NCBI GenBank assembly: GCA_031310005.1 | Contig: CM062385.1 | Location: 2,728,001 to 2,792,000, forward strand | Source: Dactylellina haptotyla | Lineage: Eukaryota; Ascomycota; Orbiliomycetes; Orbiliales; Orbiliaceae | Direction: 5' to 3' | Length of the DNA: 64,000 nucleotides | Notes under the pieces: model-generated | The model's input: the letters and a program-made list of their open reading frames with translations, nothing else | The model's database searches: none | Told to the model about the DNA's origin: nothing | Made by a program: the position numbers and the translations under genes | Shown here: positions 22,465-35,923 of the stretch, one piece after another | Layout: each line of letters opens with the position of its first letter | Position numbering within the stretch: the stretch's first letter is position 1

Positions 22465-25457
22465 TCATTCGAGCCTCTTCCCAACTCCCGAGACCTCAAC
22501 AACAACATTAACAACAGTGCTCACAGCCCAAATCACCACAAGACTCCATCCAATACCCCTCGTCATCCGCCAATTATTCATCGGCACCGCCACGAGCAAA
22601 AACAGCAGAGTGGCAAGCAATGTAACCGCGCTAATCATCAAAGTACTGCTAACTTCAATCTGGTAATAGTCTTCAGCTGCCGCCGGTCTAACGGTCATGT
22701 AAATACCAGAGATACCAATTCCAAGCAGAATGTTCAACATGGGTCCGCCAAAGCATGCAGATAACGCCATAACTGGGAATCCCAGACGTGCAACGGTGAT
22801 GTCTGCTACGAGGTCGCCGAGCGAGTTACCCTGTTTGCAAGGTTAGCATCTTGTGAAATAACATTGAATAGAAGAGGAAGGATAGAACATACCACCGCAA
22901 ATATTGTCAAGCCCAATATGGCATCGCTGATACCTAGGATAACTCCTAGCGCCTTCAAGACCCCAACGACTTCATTCGCTATCGAAGAGATCCAGCATAT
23001 GCTGACCACAAACCCGACGAAACAAAGTAGGAAACGGTATTTCGGCGGCCTATCTGCACGAGTTGAATATAACAGGAGTAGCAACGCTGCCAACCCGCCT
23101 AGAAGAGCGTATAGGATAGGGAAAAGAAGCGGTATCTGGCCAGCACAGACCGCCAATACGATGAATACAGGGGCAGTGATGAACTGAGTAGCAACTAGCC
23201 AGCGGTTCCAGTCTTTCGGTTCATCGTCTTCCTTCATCCAGGCGGGCTGTCCGTCAAATCCGGATTCAGTAGGGGCGGAGCTGGCGGGACTAGGTAACAC
23301 GCTCCCCGATGAGGGTTTCCGGGACGGGCTGCGTGACCTTGTAGTTTCCGGGACTTCGACAATCGGCAGTGTGATTGTGAGAAGGAAGATCGAGGGTGCC
23401 GAGATAATCGCTAAGAATTTCCCCCATAAGTTCTTCTCGTTGAATGTATACAGTGTTGGGAATAGAGTAGAGAAGAAAACATCAGGAGTAGGCAAAACTG
23501 CGTATGGCCAGTATTTGAATAATCTTGGATGTCGGACTGGCAAGGTTATGAATTCTGACAATTCCGTGTTGGTAGCAGATGGAGGAAGGTTGATAATGGG
23601 AATCTCGCCATTGATGCCGGTACTGCTCCTCGAGATCGGTCGAGGGGAGTCAAGATAGCGAGGAGGACTGTTCTCTCGGCTACTGGTTCTGCTCCCGAGT
23701 AGAGGGCTCCCAGACGGCGATCCTTCATCCGAGTCGCCAACAGGGGTCAGATTAGGAGATAAGCCAGTGTTCGGCGGTGGAGCCAGGTGCTGCGACGACG
23801 GTACTTGAAGCTGATAGTGATTGAAGCTCGCCGTTGGAAGTGGTGAGCCTTGGTCAAGTTCGATAAGAGGGGGTCCGTCTGACGTGTCAGATAGAGACAA
23901 AGTGGTTACGGATGGACTTCTAGGTACACTACGGGCCGTGGTCTGTTGAGTAAAGTAATCAGATCCGTTAGAAATGTTCGGTGCATCATTGACCGATACC
24001 GCTCGTGCACGACCGGAGACTGCAGGTGGCGCGAGACGGTCCACACCAAGAGCTCTGGCTGCTAGCTCACTGCCATCGATTGTCGAGTGATGTCTTGAAT
24101 GGCGAGCCCGTGGAATTACCGGTTCGGTCAGCGTGAGATTCTGCGACTCTTCGGAGTAACTTCGAAGGTATATTGGTCGACCGTGGAGATTCTTATCCTG
24201 GTTTAAGGATTGCATGACAGAGCGGAATTCAAGAGCACCAATCAAAGAAGGACGGATAGGTGTAACCGGCGTGACATGTCTTGCAACGCTGGGTCTTCCA
24301 AGTCGCATATTGCTGTTCAGTTCTGCGAACTCTTCTCTCTCCTGTCTGTCCTCCTCGGACTCTCCGTCCTCATTAGAATCGAGGTCATTGCGTTCCAAGG
24401 CGCTGAAGTCGGTATTCAATGTCAGCTGGGGTCCTCGCTGCACCCCAACGCTGGCGTCTTCCTCGTCTTCTAGTTCTTCTTCCTCGGCAATGTCTGTATA
24501 GTGACCTCTTGTACGGATTTCAATGATCTTCTTTCTCTTTTGTCGTTTGGTATACCAATGCCACCCAACGACGAATATGACGTAGAAGACGTATAGCCCC
24601 ACCATGGACACAGCCTCCCAAGTCAGAATTCTGCCATCGTAGAGAAAATAGATACCAAAAGCGACAGATATCATGAAGAAGATGACATCTCGGACGAATG
24701 ACTTCTTAGCGACGGTAAAAGGTCGGACAATAGCCATCGAACCGGCAACAACTGCCGTGATAAAAGAAGCCGCGCCCACAAGTTCACCAACAGCCAATGA
24801 TCCAGAGTTGATCTTCATAGCAGCAAAGGTGCTGAACACGTCGGGAGACCCGTTTCCAAAAGCCAGGAATGTGACACCGGCCAAACTTTGCGACATGCCG
24901 AGTATCGTGGATATCGTAGATAGATTGACGCAGAAGAAGTCGCTGGCGGCAATGCCAATGGTTGCGAAAAGGATGGTCATCCAGGCAATCATGACAGTCA
25001 TGGGAATGGCTTTGAGTGCAGAACCCGCCTCGCCGAACTTGCAGTAGTAGAATGCAAGATAATCGAAGAAACCGACTTCCTCATCTTCGCAGTTATCGTG
25101 GACGAAGGCGCATTTGTCGGTGTATTTGGGTTTGTGGATTTTACGGCACTAGATGGGATAATATTGTCATTCGTTAGATGTCGCATTTGCCTCCCCGCCA
25201 ACAGACATTTGAAAGGTGATTCCTACCTCGAGATCACGTTTGCTCATGCCAGCTACCGGCAGGAGGACTCTCTTGACCAGTGTCGCGAATGTCGGTTGTG
25301 TTGCGGTTCTCGGAGCGATGAGGGGCGATGCTGTGCCCAGCCATCTTTCTTTCGGGGAAGCGGAATCGAGAGCATCTACCGCGGTTGCCACTGCCAATAC
25401 GGCGGCCAGCAACAGCAGGAGCGGATTCCGTACTGTGCGACACGAGGGAGGCCGCAT
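22465..25457 (-). CDS. Sodium/calcium exchanger family protein (NCLX/CCX-like)
   Basis: Cation/calcium exchanger moving Ca2+ against Na+ or another cation across an internal membrane. Exons 25457-25227, 25148-22893 and 22830-22465 give 950 residues. Order: hydrophobic leader (residues 12-28), a Cys-containing luminal segment (CRKIHKPKYTDKCAF..HDNC), five or six membrane spans with alpha-repeat 1 (FLAFGNGSPDVFST, ~172-185), a long Ser/Pro-rich cytosolic loop (~250-600), then spans with alpha-repeat 2 (GNSLGDLVADITVARLGFP, 830-848). The second repeat is rebuilt exactly across intron 2. GNGSPDV and GNSLGDL suit the NCLX/CCX branch rather than VCX-type exchangers. It is probably on a vacuolar or ER-like membrane; this is inference. 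Confidence 0.9.
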
Positions 25458-26240
25458 GTTTAATGTCGTATGTCGAAGTGCGACCTGACGACGACTACCA
25501 CCTCCTTATCAGGTGCGTAGGACAATTCGAGATCGCGTGCGGCGAGGAAGGGCGAAGTTGTTTGTGAAATGTTGAAAGAAAACACTATCGTCGACGCATG
25601 TTCGAGTGGAAAAGCTGCAGGCCAGGCGGAACAGGGACCGGAGAGCGATATATACTAGCGGCGGCGGACTGCCGTCTATCGTTGCTCTGTTCGATGCGCT
25701 GTCTGCGGACGGGAGCGAGCACCGTGGTACGTAATGGAGAGCCGGGCAGGTTGAGGAAGGTGTCGCTGGGCGGGTTAGCAGGGAGCCGTGGCAATGGCCG
25801 CATGCGAGCGAGCGTGCTTGCAACAGTCGAGCGACGGGCACCGGGTGCGTGTGGGGGCAGCGAATGAGATAACAACGACGGAAAGCAGGTCTTTCTGGCA
25901 GAACGAAGGAATGGGACTCGGCCCAGCTGCATCATTGGCTGATTAGGCCTCCTTTCGTCATGCTGCAGGCCGGCTGGGGCTCAGCCACCGTCTCCACAGC
26001 CACGCGCCACACATCTCAACCACCCGTTTTCCAACGTCAACTCAGGCGAATTCCGCGTTGTCGCAGTCACATTTATAACCGTTATATTTGGTTCTGATGA
26101 TCATTGATAGCTGGATCAAGGAGAATAAGTATGTGGAATTCAGAGTATATATATATTTATATAATAATATCTACATGGTTCAGTTCAGTTCAGTTCGGTG
26201 ACAATATATCCGTCAATATAATACAACATGCGATGAATTA
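25458..26240. other. Upstream region of the exchanger
   Basis: About 780 bases, GC-rich near the exchanger start and AT-rich near the esterase stop. Open frames are on both strands and short. No RNA gene or repeat noted. Confidence 0.5.
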
Positions 26241-28033
26241 TCATGCACACCCCCAACTTCTCTTCTTCGCTGGATCGCCGCCCAAATATGTATTCTTCAA
26301 CGGCCACTTGCAATGATCCTTCGTCGACGTCGTCTGACCGTTCGCTGAAAATCCCCGCCCCAGAATCCTATCAGGCGCCACTCCCTCCTCAACCCACTTC
26401 ACCATGCTCAACAGCACCCCACCTTCCGGATCCACCGCCGTCCCGGTCGCGGGGGCCGACGAAAACTGATTCGCACCACCAACATACCATGCTCCGTTTC
26501 CTCCAGCACAGTGACCCAGCCCTGCAATAGGAAAGTATCGATAAAAGCTATCCAGCCTGGAAGACGGGAGTCCCATTCTCCTCACAACGGACTCGTAATA
26601 TCTATCGGAATTCTCAGCGGAGAGAAGACCGTCTGCTAGCCCGTGGTATGTCAGTAATTTATGCCCTGTCGCTTTGAGTTTCGAAAGATCCTTCAACGTC
26701 GAGATATTGTACAGATCGACTTTATTAGCATAGTCCACCGCATCAAGGTTGAAATCTTCCTCGACGGTCCACGTTTCGTCGTTCAGTACCGCGTATCTGT
26801 ACCAGTCTACCGTGTACGGCGGCGCGTTTGTTGCAAACCACAGTGAAGTGATAGTCTCATCTCCGGGCATGAAACCAGGAAACAGAAATGTCGCATTATT
26901 ACCATAGAAGGGCTCATATATCTTCCTGAGCACTTCCGCTTGGTACCCCGTAAAACACTTGTTCGATTCCCACGTTTGCCACGGCGCGCATAGTCTCGCC
27001 TCAGGCCGCGGATGGCATTTCCTAGGATCTTCGATAACCGAATCCTTCACTCCATCCATCAGATCGCACTGTTTGATGACTTCATCGCGCCACGCAGTCC
27101 ATTGCTCGGCGGTCAAGATCAGTGGTTTATTTTCGTTGGCTACATATTTCCAGTAGTAGCTGAAGGACGACATGAGGTTGTTCCAATTGGTACCAGCCGC
27201 ACCAGCTACGATGCCGTCAAACTCCTCTGGGAAATCTTGGGCTGCCTTCAAACCTTGACGACCACCTGAAGAACATCCTATGAAGTAGGATTTCTTCAAT
27301 GTTTGCTGATAAAACTGGTTTACAGCTTTCTTTCCGACTTGCGTAGCAGTCAATAAGCTATTATCCCAAATTGTAAATATTAGCAATAATGACATAAAAC
27401 ACTATCAGCCGTCATTGAAGTCTCTCAGAGAGACAAATACAAAGGTCACATACGCTCGGTATGCAAAATCTTTCACGACCTCGGGACGGTTATAGAAAGG
27501 AAGCCCAGTGTCACCATCATGGCCATTATTATGACCGAGTGTCGCAAACCCAAGATAGCTCAGATAGTTCAAGTCGTCAAAAGCAATACCTGCAGACAAA
27601 TTCGATTAGAAGATGGTCATCATATACACCAATGGTAAATATGCTAGGTATTTGGGAGCCACTTACACCCAGCCAACCCTCCATTGCCCGTCATCAGAAA
27701 CCTCTTCCCTTTCCGCTCCCAATCTGTTGGCATCCACGCTTCAAAGATGACGCTGGAAGTACTACTGGTGCTAACATTGACTGTCAAACGGCAAATGTCT
27801 GCCAAGAGAGTAGGGTTTACAACCATGCATTCCGGCCGAGGGCTTGGGTTCGTGAAATTGGAGCCTTTGAGAAGTAACTCTGCAGCAAGAACTGTCGTTT
27901 GTTGGTTTGGATGAAAGTTTTGCGCAAGACTCGCGCATCGTGCTGAAAACCCAGCTGGGATATTTGCGGCAGTAGTCAATGAAGACAAAGATGCAACTGC
28001 CCCGAACAAGGTATAAAGCCTTGTTGACTTCAT
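26241..28033 (-). CDS. Secreted feruloyl esterase / tannase family
   Basis: Hydrolyses ester-linked phenolic acids (ferulic or similar) from plant cell walls, or gallate esters. Exons 28033-27667, 27589-27454 and 27357-26241 give 539 residues, the family's usual size. The N-terminus (MKSTRLYTLFGAVASLSSLTTA) is a signal peptide. Core motifs: GNGGLAGC-IAFDDLNYLS rebuilt across intron 1, FATLGHNNGHDG, nucleophile GCSSGGRQG (Ser197 by the family's C-S-x-G-G rule), LADGLLSAENSDRYYE with the likely acid, and GLGHCAGGNGAW with the catalytic His. The CS-D-HC arrangement, with Cys next to Ser and His forming a disulfide, is a hallmark of this family. Substrate cannot be decided from sequence alone. 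It indicates a saprotroph or plant-associated lifestyle. Confidence 0.94.
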
Positions 28034-29518
28034 ATCTTCAAGTCTAGATATAAAAATATATCGCCCGAGATTATAACAGAACGGAGATATCGATATCGTA
28101 CTCTTCAAGATTTCATCTACAGACTTTCTAGATCAAACAGGACGCCTGGTATTTATATTAAAAATATTTTGTTTAGCTTCAGAAGAGTCAGCATGGCGGC
28201 ATACATCTATAGTTACATAGGGCCTAGGGTATACAAAATGGGAATTTTTTTTTACAAAATCACAAGATCTCGATATTCGGGCCCAGATTGCACTTGGCTA
28301 TGGGTATATCGGGCCCTATAGCATCTGAAACGCGCTCATCCCCTGCATTCCCCACAAAACTGCCTCACTCCGACAACTACCATGAACGGCTGTGCTTGGT
28401 ACCCGGGTCGAGAAATCAGATTAAATCTCGGAAATAGACAATTTCTTTTAAATAGTTCGATTATAATTTTCCATGTCTAGGGCCTATTTGCTGCAGAACC
28501 CTCAAAGATCATAGCTTGTAACATTTGGGAGCCTGGAGGCCTTAACAATAAATCTGCAGACCTAGATTCTGGGTCGGGCAAACTGCGCACGCCGAAACAA
28601 AAAGCGGAACAGAGAAAAGAGAAAATGTCCGTCAAACGATCGCGCCAGATTAGCTTTCGCATAAATTTACGTTTTCCAAGGCTGCTAGGGTATGGATATT
28701 CATGTTTCCCGGGATTTAAAGCAATCCCTTCCCAGTAAGCGCTTTTTAGGCAAAGTCAAGACCCAGGTCATCCTAACGGCATTCAGCTCTGTAGCAAAAT
28801 TCTAAGTCTTATAATGAATACTATTTTTAAAGAATCGTGTCTATATTACTGACGAACTCTCGCGGCTATGTGGGAATGGTTTCGAATGCTTAAAATAGCA
28901 GCAAATTGAGAATTTCAGGATACGAGTGGTCCGGCCGCGGATACAAGCTCTACAAATTCGCTAAAAGGCAGTTTCCAAATTATCATCAAAGATAATTTTA
29001 TCAAATGCACCAGGCGTATCAGCATACCCAAGATTGATCCCAGCTTTCTCTAGCCCCTGCCAAGTTTCCTTATCGATGTAAGCTATTGTTCCCGACACAT
29101 ACATTTCGAGATGCGACAGATGAGAATTTAAATACGGAGATGAGCCAATAATGCGCTCCAATTACTTCAGCATTCTCGAGCATGCCGTATAGATATCATA
29201 TTGACGTTCTTGAAGAGTTCGGGGAGTACTTCGAATATTTGTGGTCGTCTCCGCCACACGCTGCCGCCAAGCGCGCCACGTTTATTGTGCTGTTGTTGTG
29301 GGATCTGTTTTTGTGTTGTCGCCCCACGCCCGCTTTCGATAAAGTAAACAAAGCTCACCAAGCACAGCGACAACGACAATACCAACGTCGACACCGTCTA
29401 CAGCTACCACGAAGACCACGAACCTGCAGACGGGGGCATAGAAACCCGATACAGCATATAGCCGAACTCTTCCATTTACAGGATACCGAATACGCTCCCC
29501 CGCTGAGGGCCCGCCGCA
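28034..29518. other. Intergenic, one doubtful fragment
   Basis: About 1.5 kb upstream of both the esterase and condensin genes (head to head). It is AT-rich in the middle. The only item of note is a short minus-strand frame at 28961-29104, listed separately. The last ~300 bases are CA-rich and probably the condensin 5' UTR. Confidence 0.5.
28961..29104 (-). pseudogene. Short C-terminal fragment, unassigned (weak)
   Basis: A 47-codon frame from an ATG (MYVSGTIAYIDKETWQ..) ending LETAF. The KETWQGLEKAGINL string resembles the strand-helix pattern near the end of fungal F-box/LRR proteins. No matching upstream exon is found. Probably a remnant or chance. Confidence 0.15.
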
Positions 29519-32288
29519 ATGCCTCGAAAGGCAGCCCGCGCAAACCAGTCGACGCCGACAAAGGCAACACCAGGGACAACAATAACAATCCCGCTCAACG
29601 ATGATCATTCCGAAAAGGCCCGCCGCGCAGCAAAGCGCCAAACCCTCCAGGAAGCGCAGTTGAACAAGATTATAGCTGCAGCGACCCCTCGCAAAGCAGC
29701 ATCAACTCAGCCGGAAGGGTCGCCAGTAGTGGTGACACCGGGTAGAGGTGGCGTTAATATTGTCGATGCGCAGACACCGCAGAAGAAGGTGCCGATATTG
29801 GCGAATTTCGAGGAATGGATGAAAATGGCTACGGATAACGTATGCTCTTGCTCATACAAAAAAAAGATTCAATCAGATATGGAGCTGATATATTTCTCTT
29901 TATCGGAATATAGAAAATCAATGCGGCGAACAGCTGGAATTTCGCTCTGATCGATTACTTCCACGATATGTCGCTGTTGAAAGAAGGGAATAGCGTCAAT
30001 TTCCAAAAAGCATCGTGCACACTGGACGGCTGCGTTAAAATATACACTTCGAGAGTCGATTCCGTCGCTACCGAAACGGGGAAGCTTCTCAGCGGTCTCG
30101 CTGATAACTCGGGCAAGAAGAAAGGCGACCAAGAAGAGGGTGGGGGAGAAGGCGAAGACGGAGACGACGACGACGAAGAAGGGGGGAAGAGGAAGGCTAG
30201 GAAGAGGGCTACGAGATCTGAAGCTACTTTAGCAAAAGATATTTCCCAGCTACAGTTGAAAAAGTTCGATCTCGAGTTCGCTGTAGACCCGCTATTCAAG
30301 AAGGCAGCTGCGGATTTCGATGAAGGTGGCGCGAAAGGGCTTTTGCTCAATGTTCTCTCCATCGATGAGCACGGCAAGATTGTTTTCGATTCCAGCGATG
30401 ATGTCAAGGATTCGACAAACAATGCGGAGCCAGCTGACCTCGTTAATGTCGATGGTGATGAGGAAGACGAAGCTGAGGAAGCCGAAGAAGCCGGAGTAGA
30501 TGATGGAGTAGATCACATGGATGCAGAAGATACCAATGTCACCATCACAGAAGATAACCCGACGGGCGAGAAGGAGAAGAAGAAGAAAGAAGAACCATCG
30601 AATGTTCCTCTCGATCTGAATGCTCTCGCTTCAAAATTCTTCCCCGATCTAGCCAATATTGACGAGCTGGACGTCTGTCCGTCTCTCAAAAACTTCGCTC
30701 TAGGAGATCCTAACGCCAGCCTTGATATTCCATTTTTGAAGGCATTGACAGAGAAAGAGGAGGAGGAACAGGCTGCCGAAGGAAATGACTTTGACGGTGG
30801 TTTCGATGACGACGATGATTTCGGCGGTGGTTTCGATGTCGCTGTTCCAGGAGGTGCGGATGCCACCGCCCTATATGGTCAAGGTGGTGAGGCATGGGCG
30901 AGCGAAGCCATGGGAGGAGCGCTTGTGACTCCAGGCAAAGGGAGTGGTCAAATACAAGATATCGATATCGATGGCGACGGTGAATTCAATATGAACGACA
31001 ACGACTACATTGTTAAGCTCGGTGCTAGTCGTGAGAACGAACAGGAGGACATCCTCGCTTACTTTGACGAAACGTTGAAGAAGAACTGGGCGGGTCCGGA
31101 GCACTGGAGGATTCGGCGTATCAAAGGTTTGTTAAATATTTATAGAACTAATAAAAGAATACGTATTTGGCACAAAATTGCTAACTAGCCAACAGAAGGA
31201 AATGCCCGAGAGGCAGCAGTTCGACCACGAAAAGAGAAGACACCATTTACGATCGATTTTGTTACTCCAGATGAGAATCTCGACGATACCGACAAGATAT
31301 TTGCGACTTCGAATGCAAGCGTCTCGTTACCAAAGACACAGATCCGTAACAAGACCAGAAATTTACTACCGGATGACAAGCATTTCAATTCTCGACAGCT
31401 TCTGAGGCTGTTCTTGAAACCCAAGGCGATGCTTCGTAGCAAGAAATTGATTAAGGGACAGATGCAGGTCCGAGGTAGTGGGGATCAAGACGAGATGGTC
31501 ATGGACGAGCAGTTCTGGGCGCAGAATGAAATTGCCGTCACCTCCAGTATGTTCTCTCTTATTATCAATATCTTTTTGAGCGACATATACTAACAATTCC
31601 GTGCAGCCCCTGAGCGCCAACAGGGCGACTACGACGCCAATTTCTTCCACGACGAGCCGATGGGTGGTCTCAACGATGATGACGAAGATTTTGCAGATGC
31701 CCGGGAGATGTTCTCTCCTGAAGCTGATGGCGCAGGCGCAACCCCAGCTGTCGATGAGAACGGTAATCCGGTCATTCCGCTACTAGATAGTATCAAGCCG
31801 GAAGTCGGATACGGCGCGCAGCTGGTAACAAGTAGTCGACGAGTTCGACCGGAATACGTACAGTACGCCCGCGTGGCAAAGAAGGTCGATGTGCGGAAGT
31901 TGAAGGAGACGATGTGGCGCGGGATGGAGTTTGAGAGCATTGATTTGGTACGTTCTTTGACCCTTGGATTATGTCATACAAAATATGCGAGTTTACTAAT
32001 ATTGGATTGCAGCCACCTCAAACACCGGGTAAGGCCCAACTACCCCAGCCGGCACCGGAACCTAAAACACCGCCTCCGCCGGAATTTCCACGCACGTTTA
32101 CGACCTTGATGAACGGGTTGAAGGGGTATTATCCAAAGCAGGCGATGAACGATATCAGCACAAGTTACTGTTTCATTTCATTGCTGCATTTGGCGAACGA
32201 GAAGGGGTTGCAGATTGCGGGAGATGGAACTTTGAAGGAGTTGTATATCGTGCGGGATCCGGATGCAGAAGTCGGTGGGGAGTATTAG
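29519..32288 (+). CDS. BRN1: Condensin kleisin subunit (Barren/CAP-H)
   Basis: Kleisin that closes the SMC2-SMC4 ring and is needed for mitotic chromosome condensation. Exons 29519-29839, 29914-31126, 31196-31546, 31607-31947 and 32013-32288 give 833 residues. Hallmarks: the N-terminal block LNDDHSEKARRAAKRQ, then the SMC2-binding region NAANSWNFALIDYFHDMS with KASCTLDGCVKIYTSRVDSV, acidic linkers, DKHFNSRQLLRLFLKP, and the C-terminal winged-helix region ending TSYCFISLLHLANEKGL. All joins keep phase. The acidic runs (EEGGGEGEDGDDDDEEGG-like) are normal for the family. Convergent with eIF3j. Confidence 0.96.
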
Positions 32289-32737
32289 CGGGCAGGTTAC
32301 GATTATTGTGATGGCTATGAATGACCTTTTTGGAACGTATTTGGCGAGTTAATGACGTCTGATATGTAATATTACGATAAATATACGCATCCTTGATGCA
32401 TATCATACGACATACTACGCTAGGGAAGATGAGGTCTTCCCGACCTGGGGATGTAAAGGCGCAAGAGTTCTATTACTCTAAAACAAGAACAGTATATGGA
32501 CAACGAATAAAGTGGACATTCATGAAAACAGGCATATATTTCATGAAATATGATTTTTTTTAGTAGAGGACACACGCCAGATACACTGTAACGATGGACA
32601 CAGACGTGGATGACAAGGCGGAATCAAAGAAGGGCTAGGATGCACATGAATAACATGAGGTAAAAGGGTATATCAAACGAAGAAGGGGGATGTCACTGAG
32701 ACCAGGTCGGCAATATCAAGGTATAAAATGGTTGCGT
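32289..32737. other. Convergent 3' region
   Basis: About 450 AT-rich bases between the BRN1 and eIF3j stops. Presumed 3' UTRs; nothing else seen. Confidence 0.5.
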
Positions 32738-33772
32738 TTACATGAAGTCGTCGCTGGAAATTATATTGTATTAGTAAAAGTCCTCTTCTGGTGATATATC
32801 AAGATTAGGAAGGGAACTTACAAGTCATCTATCTCCTTGTCATAGTTTGTTGTATCCGCAGTGTGGCTCTTTCCAGCACTGGCGGCACCCAAAGTGACGG
32901 TGGCCTTTGCTTTTGCCTTGGTGGTTTTCTTTCCTTTGGAGTCCGCGGCCTTCTCCTCTCTCATCTTCTCGTTGGCCAGGGTGGTCAACGCGGAGCTGAG
33001 TTTCTTTATCTGTTCACTCGATAGACCCTTCGCCAGGTCTCGGTAGAACTCGCCGAGGAACATCGGGTAATGGCCCTTCTTTTGTAGGTTGTTGACAAAG
33101 ATCGGGGTGAGCTTGGCCTTGATCTCGTCAAAGTCGATCTTATGCTTCGGTTGGAAGAGAGGCAAGTCCGCGAGATCCATAGTGAACTCCTCACCGGAGG
33201 CGGTCGTGTGTTGGATTAGAGATCGGTCTCCGGCCGTTCGTCGAGAGTTCTGGGATCCGATGGCAACGGCACCGAGGAGGTCACCGGCGGAAGCCAGATC
33301 GGCATCGATTTCAGCCTGGCGGGCTCTCTCCTTTGCCTGATCTGGATCGTCGTCGTTATCATCCCCAAGCAACAGGGCAGCACGTTCCCGCTCGGCAAGA
33401 TTCTTGGCCTGGTGGTCTGCTATTCGCTGGGTCTTTGACTTCTTGTTGGCTGCGGCTTCGGCGGCCTTCTTAGCTTCAGCTTCGGCCTTCTTCTTGGCCT
33501 TCTCTCGCTCTTCGTCGGAGTCCTCGGCGTCCCATGCATCAGCAATCTACGAATAGATAAGAGCAGACGTGTCAATCCAATAGCAATATTAGTTATTATG
33601 CAAGTAGGGAAAAGCCGTACCTCGCCATCTTCTTCCTCATCGTCGAACTTAGACTTTTTAACGATGGGTGGTGGCGAACCGCCATCGGATTCCTCGTCGT
33701 CTGTGACCAGCGTGTTAGCACCTCGAAACCTTTATCGATAGCGGGGCACTCGAGCATACCCCACGCAGCCAT
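32738..33772 (-). CDS. HCR1: Translation initiation factor eIF3 subunit J
   Basis: Loosely bound eIF3 subunit that acts in 40S recruitment, start-site fidelity and termination. Exons 33772-33760, 33700-33621, 33546-32822 and 32753-32738 give 277 residues. The first exon codes only MAAW plus one base, and the last only the terminal DDFM, both conserved ends of the family, so an ORF-only reading would miss them. Exon 2 adds DDEESDGGSPPP and the acidic block; exon 3 has the Lys/Glu/Ala coiled coil (EREKAKKKAEAEAKKAAEAA), FTMDLADLPLFQP, and the Lys-rich tail. It is head to head with PAM17. Confidence 0.95.
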
Positions 33773-34295
33773 GTCGGAGCCTCCTGATCTTGCTATTGTG
33801 CGGGAAGGGCCTGGCAGCTGTAGACGTAGTCGGGCGGACGGCAGATACGGTGATGCCGGGCACTGGAGTATGCGGGTGCAGTTGTGTGGGCAACGGGAAA
33901 ATTCTGAAGCCGCTGTTGCACTTTGCTGAGCCGTTCTGGCGGTGTTGTTTTCTGGCTGAGACGTCGACAAAGACACCTCAAAAATTTTGTCTTGGCACTG
34001 CAACTCGCCTTTTCTGTTTCGGAGCCAATTAATTGCGTCCCGTCCACCGCAGCCTCGCCAGACGACAACCGCACCAGCACCTCCCTCACTCCTCGACGGC
34101 GCCTCGATTGGATAACATATATACCAGCTGTGTATATATATATAGAGAGATCTCTCTGGTAGATTGGCATTGGCATCTCGCATTCACATCCCTTCAACAG
34201 CCAAACCTGAGATCAGACGATCTCCCCAATCGCATCAGACGACATCCCGCCCCAAGACCCCACCATCAAATAATACCTAATCACCCCCCCTCGAG
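33773..34295. promoter_or_regulatory. Divergent promoter, HCR1 and PAM17
   Basis: About 520 bases between two start codons. It includes a TATATATATAT-type tract near 34132-34143. No other element claimed. Confidence 0.5.
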
Positions 34296-34999
34296 ATGGC
34301 CTCTTCGTTCACCCGTGTAGGCCTTCGTACGGCCTCGCCGTTCCTGTGCGCAAAGCCCCTCCTCCAGGCCCGACAATCCCTCCTCCACCAATCTACAGTC
34401 ATCCGTCGCGCCGCCTCCACAGCTGCACCCGCAGCATCCACTTCGATACACAACGCCCCCACCGCGGCACGTACACAGGCTCTCGACTGGAACTCGTTCC
34501 TCAAGCTTCGCAAACAGAAAAGACGATATAACCTCGCGGGGTCCATATTCTGCTCCATGGTCACCACCACAGTGGGCCTCAACATCCTCGGAACGCAGGA
34601 GATCGATCCTTCCAAGATGATCTATGGGCTCGATCCACTCATGGTATTGGGGTTCGGGTTGATCGCGTGTGGTGCGACCGGGTGGTTAATCGGCCCTGTG
34701 GCGGGGACTCAAGCGTTCAAGCTTATGAACCGCAGATGGCTTCCTGAGATCACAAAGGTAGATAGAGCAGTCCTTTTAATGCACAATGGTCACTAGATAA
34801 ATGCTAACAAGATCGAACATTATAGAAAGAGAAGGAGTTCTTCGCACACATTAAGAAGAATCGTGTTGATCCTTCTTTCCAGAGCTTTTCGAACCCCGTG
34901 CCAGATTACTACGGCGAGAAGATCGGATCGTTGTCTCAATATAGACAATGGTTGAAAGACCAGAGGGCATACAACAGGAAACGAGAAAAGTTCTTGTAA
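34296..34999 (+). CDS. PAM17: Presequence translocase motor subunit Pam17
   Basis: Inner-membrane subunit of the TIM23 import motor that helps organise Pam18-Pam16. Exons 34296-34757 and 34826-34999 give 211 residues. The first ~55 residues are a Ser/Arg/Ala-rich mitochondrial presequence. The family core starts at [15 protein letters not shown] (residues ~63-77), then two membrane spans (around [18 protein letters not shown] and [20 protein letters not shown]), then [20 protein letters not shown] and [12 protein letters not shown], both conserved. It ends with a basic helix. Convergent with RPB11. Confidence 0.95.
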
Positions 35000-35923
35000 A
35001 AGAGAAAGAAAAAAGAATTAAAATAAAAGAAAACAGAAAACAGAAAAGCTTACCGAATACACTTCGCGGGTTGGAGGCTGAAAAGAGGATGTCACGGGAG
35101 CTAATCATGATGGCTCTAACCTCGAAACACTCACCGTACGGGACACTATGCAGAGAGCCACTAATATAAAACATCCCAGTGCGTCCTTGTCAATATTGAT
35201 AAAGAGGGACGAGAGACACACCGACTCACGGCTCTCACCTCGACTATTCGTACCTTCAAACCCAACAACACTACTTTTGTACTATAGACGCTATCTTGCC
35301 GTTCATTTCTATTGATGATATTTTGATTCATGAGGGTGTTATCTGCGGTTGGAAATACGCTGATATGCCCTTATTTCAATCATGACTTCGCATCGTTATT
35401 GCCATGTCCCTTTATTTTGTTGGTTCTAGATTTCAATTTGTATATGAAATGCTGTCTGTTCCTGTTAATATTTTTTTTCTTTGGGGGAAGCGGGCGACTG
35501 CTGGAAGAGAAGGTGTTCAAGCGAGAGGCGCGCGCAGAGACAAACTCCTCTTTACTACATTTGTATGAAAACATACTCCCAGATATCTTGTATATATGTT
35601 ACTTTTATCATACGCAAAAGAGATTCCACCCTCGTACGATTATGATATTTGAACTTGGTATGATCGTGTCACTTTCGAATTTGAAGGAGGTTTGAAATAG
35701 GCAGCAATCTAAAATTCTCGTTGGTTATCATGAATAAAACGTCGTGTCAAGTAATGCGTAAAATACATAGCATCGTGTTCAAAGATGCTCTCCTCGGAAG
35801 ACGGACACGAAAGATCAATATATCCCGTATCCGTGCGTTCCCTCAATATCTCAAACATCATTCATTCTTCTCTCTCAAAAAATATATCGTCCGAACGACC
35901 AAAAAGATAGAGGCAGAGAGTAT
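35000..35923. other. Convergent 3' region, no gene seen
   Basis: About 920 bases between the PAM17 and RPB11 stops. Longer than needed for two 3' UTRs, yet only low-quality frames are present. Confidence 0.5.
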